Shown: positions 7,879 to 15,088 of the stretch, piece by piece
Layout of the letters: each line of letters starts with the position of its first letter
Position numbering within the stretch: the stretch's first letter is position 1
Origin: an uncultured Acidimicrobiales bacterium
Lineage (GTDB): Bacteria > Actinomycetota > Acidimicrobiia > Acidimicrobiales > SHLQ01
Direction: 5' to 3'
Assembly (NCBI GenBank): GCA_938084885.1
Contig: CALKGG010000130.1
Span: 1-35,476, forward strand
DNA: 35,476 nucleotides
Program-made: the position numbers and the translations under genes
The notes under the pieces: generated by a model
The model's input: the letters and a program-made list of their open reading frames with translations, nothing else
Told to the model about the DNA's origin: nothing
Databases searched by the model: none

Positions 7879-9623
7879 GTGGTCCTTAGCTGGGAAACGA
7901 GCCGCTGTTGGCTCGTCACACGAGCATCTGCGTCGGTTGCGATCTCAATGATCGTCACGGTTGCAGCCGCGTCGTCCTCGTCGGCCATGGCTAAATAGTC
8001 GAGCGTTTCGGCGAGATTTGTTGACAGCACGTGGTGAATGCCCGGATAGCCGTTGAGAAAATCGAACGTATTGCCGTGTGGAGTGTGGAAGAGCTCATCA
8101 AAGGTGGTTTCGTCGAGGGCATCGCGAGCTGGCAGGAACGAAAAGATGCCGCCGCCGTCATTGTTGGGGACAACAATGGTCAGACGTACGCCATGGCGGG
8201 CAGCATCGAGCACACCACCGATGTCGTGAAGGAGCGCAATGTCGCCGATCAGGCAGATCGTACGGGTCGCGTCCGGAGTGTTTTGGCGGACGGCGGCCAT
8301 TCCCGCTGCCGTTGCCACAACACCGTCGATGCCGTTGATGCCGCGGTTTGCGTGCACTCGTGCTTGGCTGGCCACCGGAAGAAACGTGTCGAGGTCGCGT
8401 ACCGGCATCGAGCTCGATGCAACGAGTAGGTCGTTGGCCGTGGTGTGCACGCCGAGCGTTGCCGCCATGGCTGGTTCGTCGAGCGAGGTCGCGGCGTCGA
8501 GTGTAACCGCGCAGATCTCGGCAGTTCTTTCGCCGGCAGCGACCCACGAACGAAGATGGTCGGTACGAGTGGTGATGGGCGCAAGGCACGCGCTGAGCAA
8601 GGCCAGCGGGTCCGATGTGAAGCGATGGTCTGCAACGTGCGATGGGTCGTGCCATTCGCCCTTGGGGTCGATCAGCACATGGTCGGCATCGATCGACTCC
8701 CACCAGAGGCGCAGGCGCTTGGCCGTGGGCGTGTGACCCACGTGGATGATGAGGTCGGCGTGGAGGTCGTCCCGTTCGTTTCGTTCGGTAACGAGCGCCG
8801 GGTATTCAATCAGCGCAGGGGAGGTGCGGCCGCGTAGACCGCTCAAAACGTCGGCGAGGATAGGTACACCCGCATTTGACGCGGCATCGCACAAGCGATT
8901 GGCGTCAAGGCCAGAGGACGTGATCGATGTGGTGTGCGGCCCGGCGATGATAATTGGATGTTGGGCGCGTTGTATGAGCTGTGACAGTGCGTCGACTTCG
9001 TGTTGGTTGACGGCCGGTTCGACGCGAGCGGGTGGGTGGAAGCTCGGCTGCACGTTCTGGGGATCGTTTGCTGGCTCTAAGGGGAGTCGGAACGGCCAGT
9101 TCACATGCACGGGTCCGTGCGCCTCTGTCGCCGTCGTGGCTGCTCGCCAACCCGCACGATGCGAGAACGGCGCGCCGCCATCACCGCCGACGGGCATGGC
9201 GAACTCGTGGCGTACCTGGCGGTGGAACAGGCCTGTCTGATCGAAGGTTTGGCCAACACCCCACGATTGGTGCTCTGGTGGGCGGTCGGCGGTCATGACC
9301 ACGAGCGGTACGTTGCTCATTGCGGCTTCAGCGATCGCTGGAAGGTAGTTGGCGCCTGCGGTGCCAGACGTACAGATTAGGCCGACTGGACGGCCCGCCT
9401 CGATTGCCCGTCCAAGCGCCGAAAACCCGCCAACGCGTTCGTCGATATGTACCGACGTGGTGATCCCGGCTGTTCGCAGCGCAGCAACTGCGAGTGGGGT
9501 TGAACGCGAGCCAGGCGAGATGCACACGTGCTCCATGCCGCCGTCGCGAGCTCCAGCAAGAAAGTATTCGGCCGCTGCTGTTGCGTCGAGCGTTTCGTGT
9601 CGGCCGTGAGGTTGTTCGCTCAT
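7875..9623 (-). CDS. menD: SEPHCHC synthase (MenD), thiamine diphosphate enzyme
   Basis: A 582-residue enzyme that adds a succinic semialdehyde unit from 2-oxoglutarate to isochorismate, the first committed step towards menaquinone. The N-terminal pyrimidine-binding domain has SPGSRSTPLA (36-45) and the activating Glu62 in HIDERVGGFSALG; TSGTAGANYLPAI lies in the same domain. The C-terminal pyrophosphate domain has the ThDP/Mg motif running from IGDIALLHDIGG to NNDGGGIFSFLP. The length is usual for the family. It is the first gene of menD-menH-menC, 68 bp downstream of the M23 peptidase gene on the same strand. No menF or menE is in the window. Confidence 0.97.
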   Translation of the reverse strand: MSEQPHGRHETLDATAAAEYFLAGARDGGMEHVCISPGSRSTPLAVAALRTAGITTSVHIDERVGGFSALGRAIEAGRPVGLICTSGTAGANYLPAIAEAAMSNVPLVVMTADRPPEHQSWGVGQTFDQTGLFHRQVRHEFAMPVGGDGGAPFSHRAGWRAATTATEAHGPVHVNWPFRLPLEPANDPQNVQPSFHPPARVEPAVNQHEVDALSQLIQRAQHPIIIAGPHTTSITSSGLDANRLCDAASNAGVPILADVLSGLRGRTSPALIEYPALVTERNERDDLHADLIIHVGHTPTAKRLRLWWESIDADHVLIDPKGEWHDPSHVADHRFTSDPLALLSACLAPITTRTDHLRSWVAAGERTAEICAVTLDAATSLDEPAMAATLGVHTTANDLLVASSSMPVRDLDTFLPVASQARVHANRGINGIDGVVATAAGMAAVRQNTPDATRTICLIGDIALLHDIGGVLDAARHGVRLTIVVPNNDGGGIFSFLPARDALDETTFDELFHTPHGNTFDFLNGYPGIHHVLSTNLAETLDYLAMADEDDAAATVTIIEIATDADARVTSQQRLVSQLRTT

Positions 9624-9691
9624 GTCAGCTAGATGATAGGGGAAGCTCGGCGTCGGTGAGCGTCTCAGTCACCGGTACCGCCAGCCCCGGC

Positions 9692-10777
9692 TCAGCCTGT
9701 TGTGCCTTGGCTGTTTTGATCGTTGCTGTTGCGGGTTTCTTCGAGGAAGAGCGCACGTCGTAGTGCGACGAACTCGGTGATGACGGCGTTCACGTCGGCG
9801 CCTTCATCGGCATCTCCGTCGGTGTTTCCATCGATGTCGCTGTTCGCGAGTCCTTCGACCTCGGCTGCGAGGGCGTCACTCGCAGCTTCGGCGGCTGCAT
9901 GGGTTCGACCTTCGCCAAAGAGCACGTCGAGCATCGGGAATGGGTTCTGCCATGCTGCGCCACCGTTGGGGTCCCACTGCATATGCAGATGCGGAGCTCC
10001 TCTGGCATTGCCGGTGGCTCCAACGGTGCCGACTGGTTGTCCAGCGAGCACTCGATCGCCCGGCTCGAAGTCGCCAACCTGGTCCATGTGGGCGTAGTAA
10101 TAGCGCGAGCCGCTAGCGCCGATCATAAAGATGCCGTTGCCGCCGTTGCCTCCGCGGGGGAGGCTCTCGATTGTGGCGTCTTCGATGGCGCGCAGCGGCA
10201 CGCCGATTTGGGCGAGGACGTCGGTACCGACGTGGCGTCGACCGCCTGAGCGAGGCCGACCCCAATCGTCCCAGAACGGCTTTCGAACTTCGTCCACCGG
10301 GAACACGGCGAGGCCAATCCCAAACTGGGCGGTCTCCGCAAGCAGTTCGGGTTCGCGTTGTGCAAGATCAGCGAGCGTTCGTTCGAGGAGTGCTCGCTGG
10401 GCGTCGAGAATACGGCTGGTTTCCAACACTCCCGCATCGGTTGTCGACAGGCCGTTAACAGTGCGCGAGGCGAGTGTTTCCGAAGCCAGGTCGAGTGTCT
10501 CGATCGCGACGAGTGTTTCGTATCTCTCGATCACGTGCTGTGTGCGGTCCGAGACGGGCAGGAATGGAGCTCCGGGAACGGTCGGCGCGTCATTACGTTG
10601 GCCGGTGTTTTGTTCGGCGCTCTGGGCAAATGCCAGCGTCGAAGAATCGAGTGCGGTCGTGGTGAGCCCGCTGACGAGGAGGCCAACAACGACGACGCGT
10701 GCGATCCGCCCACGGCATGAGCCGCGACGCGTGTGCTGGCGGAGCCAACGGAGGTGTGAAGGAGGCGGGAAATTCAC
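9692..10777 (-). CDS. Secreted M23 metallopeptidase (LytM/peptidoglycan endopeptidase)
   Basis: 361 residues. The N-terminus has an Arg-rich stretch, a hydrophobic segment (about 27-43) and an AFAQ cleavage-like site near 51, so it is exported or membrane-anchored. A helical region (80-150) precedes the M23 beta domain. Zinc ligands are His182 and Asp186 in RRHVGTD and His265 in HLH (APHLHMQWDPNGG); His230 in YYYAHMD is the other conserved histidine. M23 enzymes cut peptidoglycan cross-bridges or, when non-catalytic, activate amidases; here the metal site is complete. The acidic C-terminal region holds an EF-hand-like loop, DIDGNTDGDADE (314-325). It lies between the LCP gene and menD on the same strand, so it may be co-transcribed with either. 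Confidence 0.9.
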   Translation of the reverse strand: MNFPPPSHLRWLRQHTRRGSCRGRIARVVVVGLLVSGLTTTALDSSTLAFAQSAEQNTGQRNDAPTVPGAPFLPVSDRTQHVIERYETLVAIETLDLASETLASRTVNGLSTTDAGVLETSRILDAQRALLERTLADLAQREPELLAETAQFGIGLAVFPVDEVRKPFWDDWGRPRSGGRRHVGTDVLAQIGVPLRAIEDATIESLPRGGNGGNGIFMIGASGSRYYYAHMDQVGDFEPGDRVLAGQPVGTVGATGNARGAPHLHMQWDPNGGAAWQNPFPMLDVLFGEGRTHAAAEAASDALAAEVEGLANSDIDGNTDGDADEGADVNAVITEFVALRRALFLEETRNSNDQNSQGTTG

Positions 10778-10892
10778 AGCGACGAAAGACTAGGGGGCCT
10801 GTGGAAAAGCTGACAAAACGGAGAAGATGTTTCTGTACGTGGTGAGGGAAGCACGCAGCGTCGACGCTGGAGTCTGAAACTGCCGTTCGGGT

Positions 10893-12125
10893 TCAGCCGC
10901 CCCCGAATTGAGCGAGCGTTGCTGGCGACTCGTCATTGAGAACGAGCACCGCGGCGCCGCCCCCGGTTGTGGTCGGCGATGTTGGCAGCGTCACCGACTC
11001 CGGGCTCGATGTCCGAATCGAATTGGCGAGGCGAAGAGCGTCCGTGAGGGAGGTGCCGTCGTCGATAACAAGCGCTTCGGCGACCGCAGACGTCATCGAG
11101 TTCACGGTGGCCGGATTTCGCTCTTGGCTGACCTTCAGCAATAACGCCCGAAGAAAGTCTTGCTGGCGCTGGACTCGGCCGAGGTCACTGGTGAGATCGA
11201 CAACCTCGCTCCCATTGACGATCTCGGTATAGGAGCGGCTACGGACGAATGCGAGGGCTTGGGTCGAGTCGAGGGTCACGGTGCCGGCGTTTGGGAGGTC
11301 GAGGCCTGAGTTTCGGTCAAACGCGGGATTCGCGATGGTGATATCGACGCCACCAACAGCATCGACCAAATCGATGAACCCGGCGAGGTCGACTTGTACG
11401 AAGTGCGAGATTGGAATGCCAAGTTCGTTCTGCACCGTATTGATCAAGGCTTCAGGGCTTCGGGCAAATGCGGCGTTGATACGTTGCGGGTCGCCACCGT
11501 CGATTGGCAACCAGAGGTCGCGGGGCAGTGAAAGGAACTTGCTACCCTCGTCCTCAATCCGAAGCACCATGACGGTGTCGGTCCGTTCCCCGGCGATGCC
11601 GTCGCCGAGAATCAGGCCTGCGTTTTCGGTCTCAGTATCGATGCCGTCGCGTGAATCCGTGCCGATCAAGAGCACATTGGTCCCAGCGGGCACAGGGTCG
11701 ACAAGGGCTTCGGAGACCGGGACTCGCTCGATGTTTGCAAATGTGCGGCTCGCCAAATACAGCGGGATCACGATCGCGAGTCCAGCGAGGAAGATAAGCA
11801 TGGCAAACACGAGCGGCCACCGTCGACGGCGCTTCTTGACTACCGGTGTCGCAACATATTCGGGGTAGTCGGGTTCGTTCAATCGCCGCTCGGGCAACCC
11901 CGGGTCAGGGTCGAGAAGGACCTGGTGGTCAGGGGAGCCAAAGAACTGCTCCTCGGCTGGAGTTCCACCTGGCAGATGCGGTCGGGCAACCGGTGCGGGC
12001 GGTTTGACCACCGGTGGAGCGGCGCGTTCCCACAGGTCGTCGACCGGTGCCTCATCAATCTTTGGGATTGCCGCCAGTCGTTTCCTGAAGTCCGACGTTG
12101 GGTGCTCGTTGCTCGCCACACGCAC
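10893..12125 (-). CDS. LCP (LytR-CpsA-Psr) family glycopolymer ligase
   Basis: A type II membrane protein of about 410 residues. A cytoplasmic Pro-rich region (1-95) ends in KKRRRR, then a single TM helix (104-125), then an extracellular LCP domain (about 145-350). LCP proteins transfer lipid-linked glycopolymers such as teichoic acids or arabinogalactan to peptidoglycan. Conserved residues are Asp160 in IGTDSRDG, Arg181 in ERTDTVMVLRI and Arg202 in LSLPRDLWLPI, followed by QRINAAFA, VDLAGFIDLVDAVGGVDI, LDSTQALAFVRSR and DLGRVQRQQDFL. The start is uncertain: the frame is open to an ATG at 12203, but the first residues there look unlike the family, so I prefer GTG 12125 (or GTG 12119). It is divergent from the DivIVA gene. 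Confidence 0.9.
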   Translation of the reverse strand: MRVASNEHPTSDFRKRLAAIPKIDEAPVDDLWERAAPPVVKPPAPVARPHLPGGTPAEEQFFGSPDHQVLLDPDPGLPERRLNEPDYPEYVATPVVKKRRRRWPLVFAMLIFLAGLAIVIPLYLASRTFANIERVPVSEALVDPVPAGTNVLLIGTDSRDGIDTETENAGLILGDGIAGERTDTVMVLRIEDEGSKFLSLPRDLWLPIDGGDPQRINAAFARSPEALINTVQNELGIPISHFVQVDLAGFIDLVDAVGGVDITIANPAFDRNSGLDLPNAGTVTLDSTQALAFVRSRSYTEIVNGSEVVDLTSDLGRVQRQQDFLRALLLKVSQERNPATVNSMTSAVAEALVIDDGTSLTDALRLANSIRTSSPESVTLPTSPTTTGGGAAVLVLNDESPATLAQFGGG

Positions 12126-12356
12126 AGTCCAGCACGTATCGATTGCGAAGCGGTGTCGGATTGCGAAAATTGCCGAACGAAGTTGACGACGCTCCGGCGG
12201 CACTGTCAGATTCTTTGCCCTGCCTGCGGTGGGTCGTTTGCATCATTGTTCCAAAATCGGCCGTCGATATTTGGACGTTTGTGACAAAGGATGCCACTCT
12301 AGGCGCAGGTTCCCTGGCGTAGGACGGCGGGCCCCATCCACGAAAGTGCGAGGACG
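12126..12356. promoter_or_regulatory. Divergent intergenic region between the LCP and DivIVA genes
   Basis: A 231-bp gap (153 bp if the LCP gene starts at 12203) that must hold promoters for both outward genes. I find no convincing -35/-10 pair in it. The DivIVA gene has an AGGA ribosome-binding site at 12351-12354, rather close to its ATG at 12357. Confidence 0.4.
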
Positions 12357-13238
12357 ATGAACATCAACGAACGACGACTGAACGGCCGAGACGTTCTGGC
12401 GAAGACATTCCCGGCAAAGACGAAGAGAGGCTATGACCCGATCGACGTCGACGCATACCTTGAGCTTGTCGCGTCGCAGGTCGACCTGCTCCACGGAGAC
12501 ATTCTTCGTGCGAGCGAATCGACAGCCGACGGGACAGAGCAGTCTGCTGCGGTAGCGCCGGTGCCTGTTGAGGGCGCCAATACCGCAGCAATACAGTCCG
12601 AACTCGACGCTGCACGAGCCGAACGAGATGCCTTGAAGGTCCGCCTCGACGAAGAGCTTGCCGCCGCCGAACTCTTGCGAGCCGAGAACCGGCAGCTTCG
12701 CACCCAGCTCACATCGATCGCACCGCCACCACCTGCTCCACCAGGCGCTGCAACAGCCGAGGCTGTCACCGTAAGCGAAGCCGTCGAGGTTGCACAGCCT
12801 GAGGACGTGACCGCCGTGGTCGCTGCATCTCAAGAGGTAGCAGTCGTCGACGATCGAGCCAGCCAAGAGAGCTACGACCTGGTGCTGCGTGCCGCACAGC
12901 GTTCTGCTGAAGAAGCAATCTCAGCAGCCCACGTTCGCGCTGACGAGATCGTCGCCGACGCCGAGCTAACCGCCTCGCGAATTGCCCAAGAGAGCGACCG
13001 TAAGGCATACGAGGCAGCGAACCGAGCACAGGGAGAGCTCGCACTCATCTCCAACGAGATCGAGGTTCATCGCGCCGAGTTGAGCGAGATCGATACCGTT
13101 GCTTCACAGCGACGCTCCGAGCTGCGCCGTCTCGGCGAGACGATCATCAACTGGGCAGATCAAGACGGTCAAGGCGTCGTCGACCTTCGTGCAACCGAAG
13201 TCGACGCGAATGCTCCAATCGCCGACGGCCAGGCGTAA
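12357..13238 (+). CDS. DivIVA-domain protein
   Basis: 293 residues. The N-terminal DivIVA/GpsB-type lipid-binding segment is clear: DVLAKTFPAKTKRGYDPIDV (12-31) followed by DAYLELVASQVDLL. A short coiled coil (about 78-118) is followed by a Pro-rich stretch (APPPPAPPGA, about 122-131), then a second long coiled coil (about 172-275). DivIVA proteins sense negative curvature and organise polar growth or septum assembly at the inner membrane. In mycobacteria and Streptomyces the orthologue Wag31/DivIVA is essential, but this could be a secondary paralogue, since it is not next to the ftsZ/sepF cluster. It is divergent from the LCP ligase gene, and psuK starts 22 bp after its stop. Confidence 0.88.
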   Translation: MNINERRLNGRDVLAKTFPAKTKRGYDPIDVDAYLELVASQVDLLHGDILRASESTADGTEQSAAVAPVPVEGANTAAIQSELDAARAERDALKVRLDEELAAAELLRAENRQLRTQLTSIAPPPPAPPGAATAEAVTVSEAVEVAQPEDVTAVVAASQEVAVVDDRASQESYDLVLRAAQRSAEEAISAAHVRADEIVADAELTASRIAQESDRKAYEAANRAQGELALISNEIEVHRAELSEIDTVASQRRSELRRLGETIINWADQDGQGVVDLRATEVDANAPIADGQA

Positions 13239-13260
13239 GGCGACAGAGTAGAGCTCGAGG

Positions 13261-14121
13261 TTGTCTCCTCGAATATGTTGTCTCGGTGACGTCGTCACCG
13301 ATGTGGTTGTTCACCTAGAACGCGACCCCACGCGGGGTACCGATACCCCAGCACAAATCAGTACCGCCCGGGGCGGCTCGGCGGCCAACGTGGCCGTTGC
13401 CGTGAGCGCCGCTGGCGGTGTTGGTCGTTTTCTGGGCAGCGTCGGCGCTGATCCGGCGGGCGATGTCCTGCTCGCGAACCTTCAACAACGAGGCGTGGAG
13501 CAATCCATCGTGCGGGTGGGCACAACGGGAACGATCGTTGTTCTCGTCGATTCCACCGGAGAACGGTCGTTCCTTACCGACCGTGGGGCGTCCACGCAAC
13601 TGGCCTCGATACCGACCGGCGCATTGGCCGATGTGGATCTGTTACACGTGCCGGCCTACTCATTTGTCGAAGGTCCGCTGGCAGAAACCAGCGAGCGAGT
13701 TATTGGCGCCGCGGTCGATGCAGGCATTCCAATATCGATCTCGACGAGCTCTGTCGCGGCGCTACGCCACTACGGCCGAGAGCGTTTCCTCGGGCTCCTC
13801 GGAGCGATTCGACCCGCGTACGTCATTGCGAACCATGCCGAGTACTCCTATCTCATGCAAGGTCACCCATGGATTCGCGAAGCCGAGGCCACGGTTATTA
13901 CGAACAGCGGTCGGGCAGCTGTGGTCCGTCGAGCCGATGGAACCGAGGTTCGGGCAACCCCTGCGGCGATCGACGTCACCGACACAACAGGCGCAGGAGA
14001 TGCCTTTGCGGGAGGCTTTCTTGTGGCGCGGCTTCGCGGCCAGGGCGACGAAGACGCCTTGCACAGCGGACATGCGCTCGCTGCCCAAACGCTCAATCAG
14101 GCGGGCGCAGAGTTGGGATAG
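13261..14121 (+). CDS. psuK: PfkB-family sugar kinase, probable pseudouridine kinase
   Basis: 286 residues of the ribokinase/PfkB fold. The start must be TTG 13261, since the first beta strand (CCLGDVVTDVVV) follows immediately and no ATG or GTG is available. Signature 1 is the GGSAANVAVAVSAAGG glycine region (about 38-53). Signature 2 is DTTGAGDAFAGGFL, with the catalytic Asp in GAGD. The family phosphorylates ribose-like hydroxyls with ATP. The assignment to pseudouridine rests on the next gene, a pseudouridine-5'-phosphate glycosidase 19 bp downstream; this kinase-glycosidase pairing is known for pseudouridine breakdown. By sequence alone it could be another nucleoside or sugar kinase. Confidence 0.82.
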   Translation: MSPRICCLGDVVTDVVVHLERDPTRGTDTPAQISTARGGSAANVAVAVSAAGGVGRFLGSVGADPAGDVLLANLQQRGVEQSIVRVGTTGTIVVLVDSTGERSFLTDRGASTQLASIPTGALADVDLLHVPAYSFVEGPLAETSERVIGAAVDAGIPISISTSSVAALRHYGRERFLGLLGAIRPAYVIANHAEYSYLMQGHPWIREAEATVITNSGRAAVVRRADGTEVRATPAAIDVTDTTGAGDAFAGGFLVARLRGQGDEDALHSGHALAAQTLNQAGAELG

Positions 14122-14140
14122 GAGTGGCTACGCTTCGCTC

Positions 14141-15085
14141 GTGAACACTCCGCAGCTTCCCGCAAGTCTTGTTAAACCCAGTGCTGAGGTCGCCACCGCG
14201 CTGGCCGAGGGCCGTGGTGTTGTTGCTCTCGAGTCAACCGTGTACTCAAATCTCGGTCTGCCAACCCCAGAGAACGAACGAGCCCTCACCGAGTGCATTA
14301 CGGCGATTCGCGACAGCGGGTCGGTCCCGTGCGTGACGGCAGTTCTCGACGGCCAGATTCGAGCCGGTCTCGAAGAACACGAATACGACCGAATTCTCGG
14401 TGAGGCCAAGAAGGTCGCCGAGCGAGACATCGCTGTTGCGGTCGGTCAACGTTGGAGCGTTGGCGCAACCACCGTGTCGGCCTCGCTTGCAATAGCCGAA
14501 GTCGCCGGCATCTCTGTGTTTGCGACCGGCGGAATTGGGGGAGTGCACCGAGGCTCAGAAGCGACTGGCGATGTAAGCGCCGACCTCGGCGCAATTGCCC
14601 GCTCGCGTGCGGTGACGGTATCGGCGGGGATCAAGTCGTTTCTCGATCTCGCCAAGTCGCTCGAGATGCTCGAAACGCTCGGAGCCACGGTCGTTGGTTG
14701 GCAAACCAACTCGCTGCCACTCTTCACTGCACGATCGTCGTCATTTGCCGTGCCGCACCGGGTCGACGATCTCGAGACGCTCGCCGGGATTGCCCGTACG
14801 CGGCTGCTGTTTGGCCGGGGAATGTTGGTAGCAAACCCTGTTCCCGAAGCCGATGCCCTCGATCAGGGAGTGCACGACGAGGCGCTGGCTCAGGCCCTGG
14901 TCGACGCGGAGGAGTCTGGAATCGAGGGGGCAGCGGTCACGCCGTTCGTTCTCGGCAGAATTGTGGACGCATCGGGCGGAGCGTCCGTTGCCGCAAACGT
15001 GGCCCTCGTCGCGAACAACAGTCGTCTTGCGGGCTTGCTCGCCACTGCGCTCACACAACGAACGGTCGGGCCACCTGGCGACTGA
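14141..15085 (+). CDS. psuG: Pseudouridine-5'-phosphate glycosidase (PsuG)
   Basis: 314 residues from GTG 14141; the open frame reaches back to 13418, but that part is only a shadow of psuK. The enzyme splits the C-C glycosidic bond of pseudouridine 5'-phosphate to uracil and ribose 5-phosphate. Family motifs are VVALESTVYSNLGLPTPEN with Glu31, GEAKKVAERD with the lysine pair near 90, FATGGIGGVHRG (128-139), Asp148 in DVSADLG (metal site), and SAGIKSFLD with Lys165, the expected Schiff-base lysine. ANPVPEADALD and TPFVLGRI follow. An AGGAG lies about 16 bp before the start, rather far. The stop is only 3 bp from the stop of the convergent GGDEF-EAL gene. Confidence 0.95.
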   Translation: MNTPQLPASLVKPSAEVATALAEGRGVVALESTVYSNLGLPTPENERALTECITAIRDSGSVPCVTAVLDGQIRAGLEEHEYDRILGEAKKVAERDIAVAVGQRWSVGATTVSASLAIAEVAGISVFATGGIGGVHRGSEATGDVSADLGAIARSRAVTVSAGIKSFLDLAKSLEMLETLGATVVGWQTNSLPLFTARSSSFAVPHRVDDLETLAGIARTRLLFGRGMLVANPVPEADALDQGVHDEALAQALVDAEESGIEGAAVTPFVLGRIVDASGGASVAANVALVANNSRLAGLLATALTQRTVGPPGD

Positions 15086-15088
15086 GGA

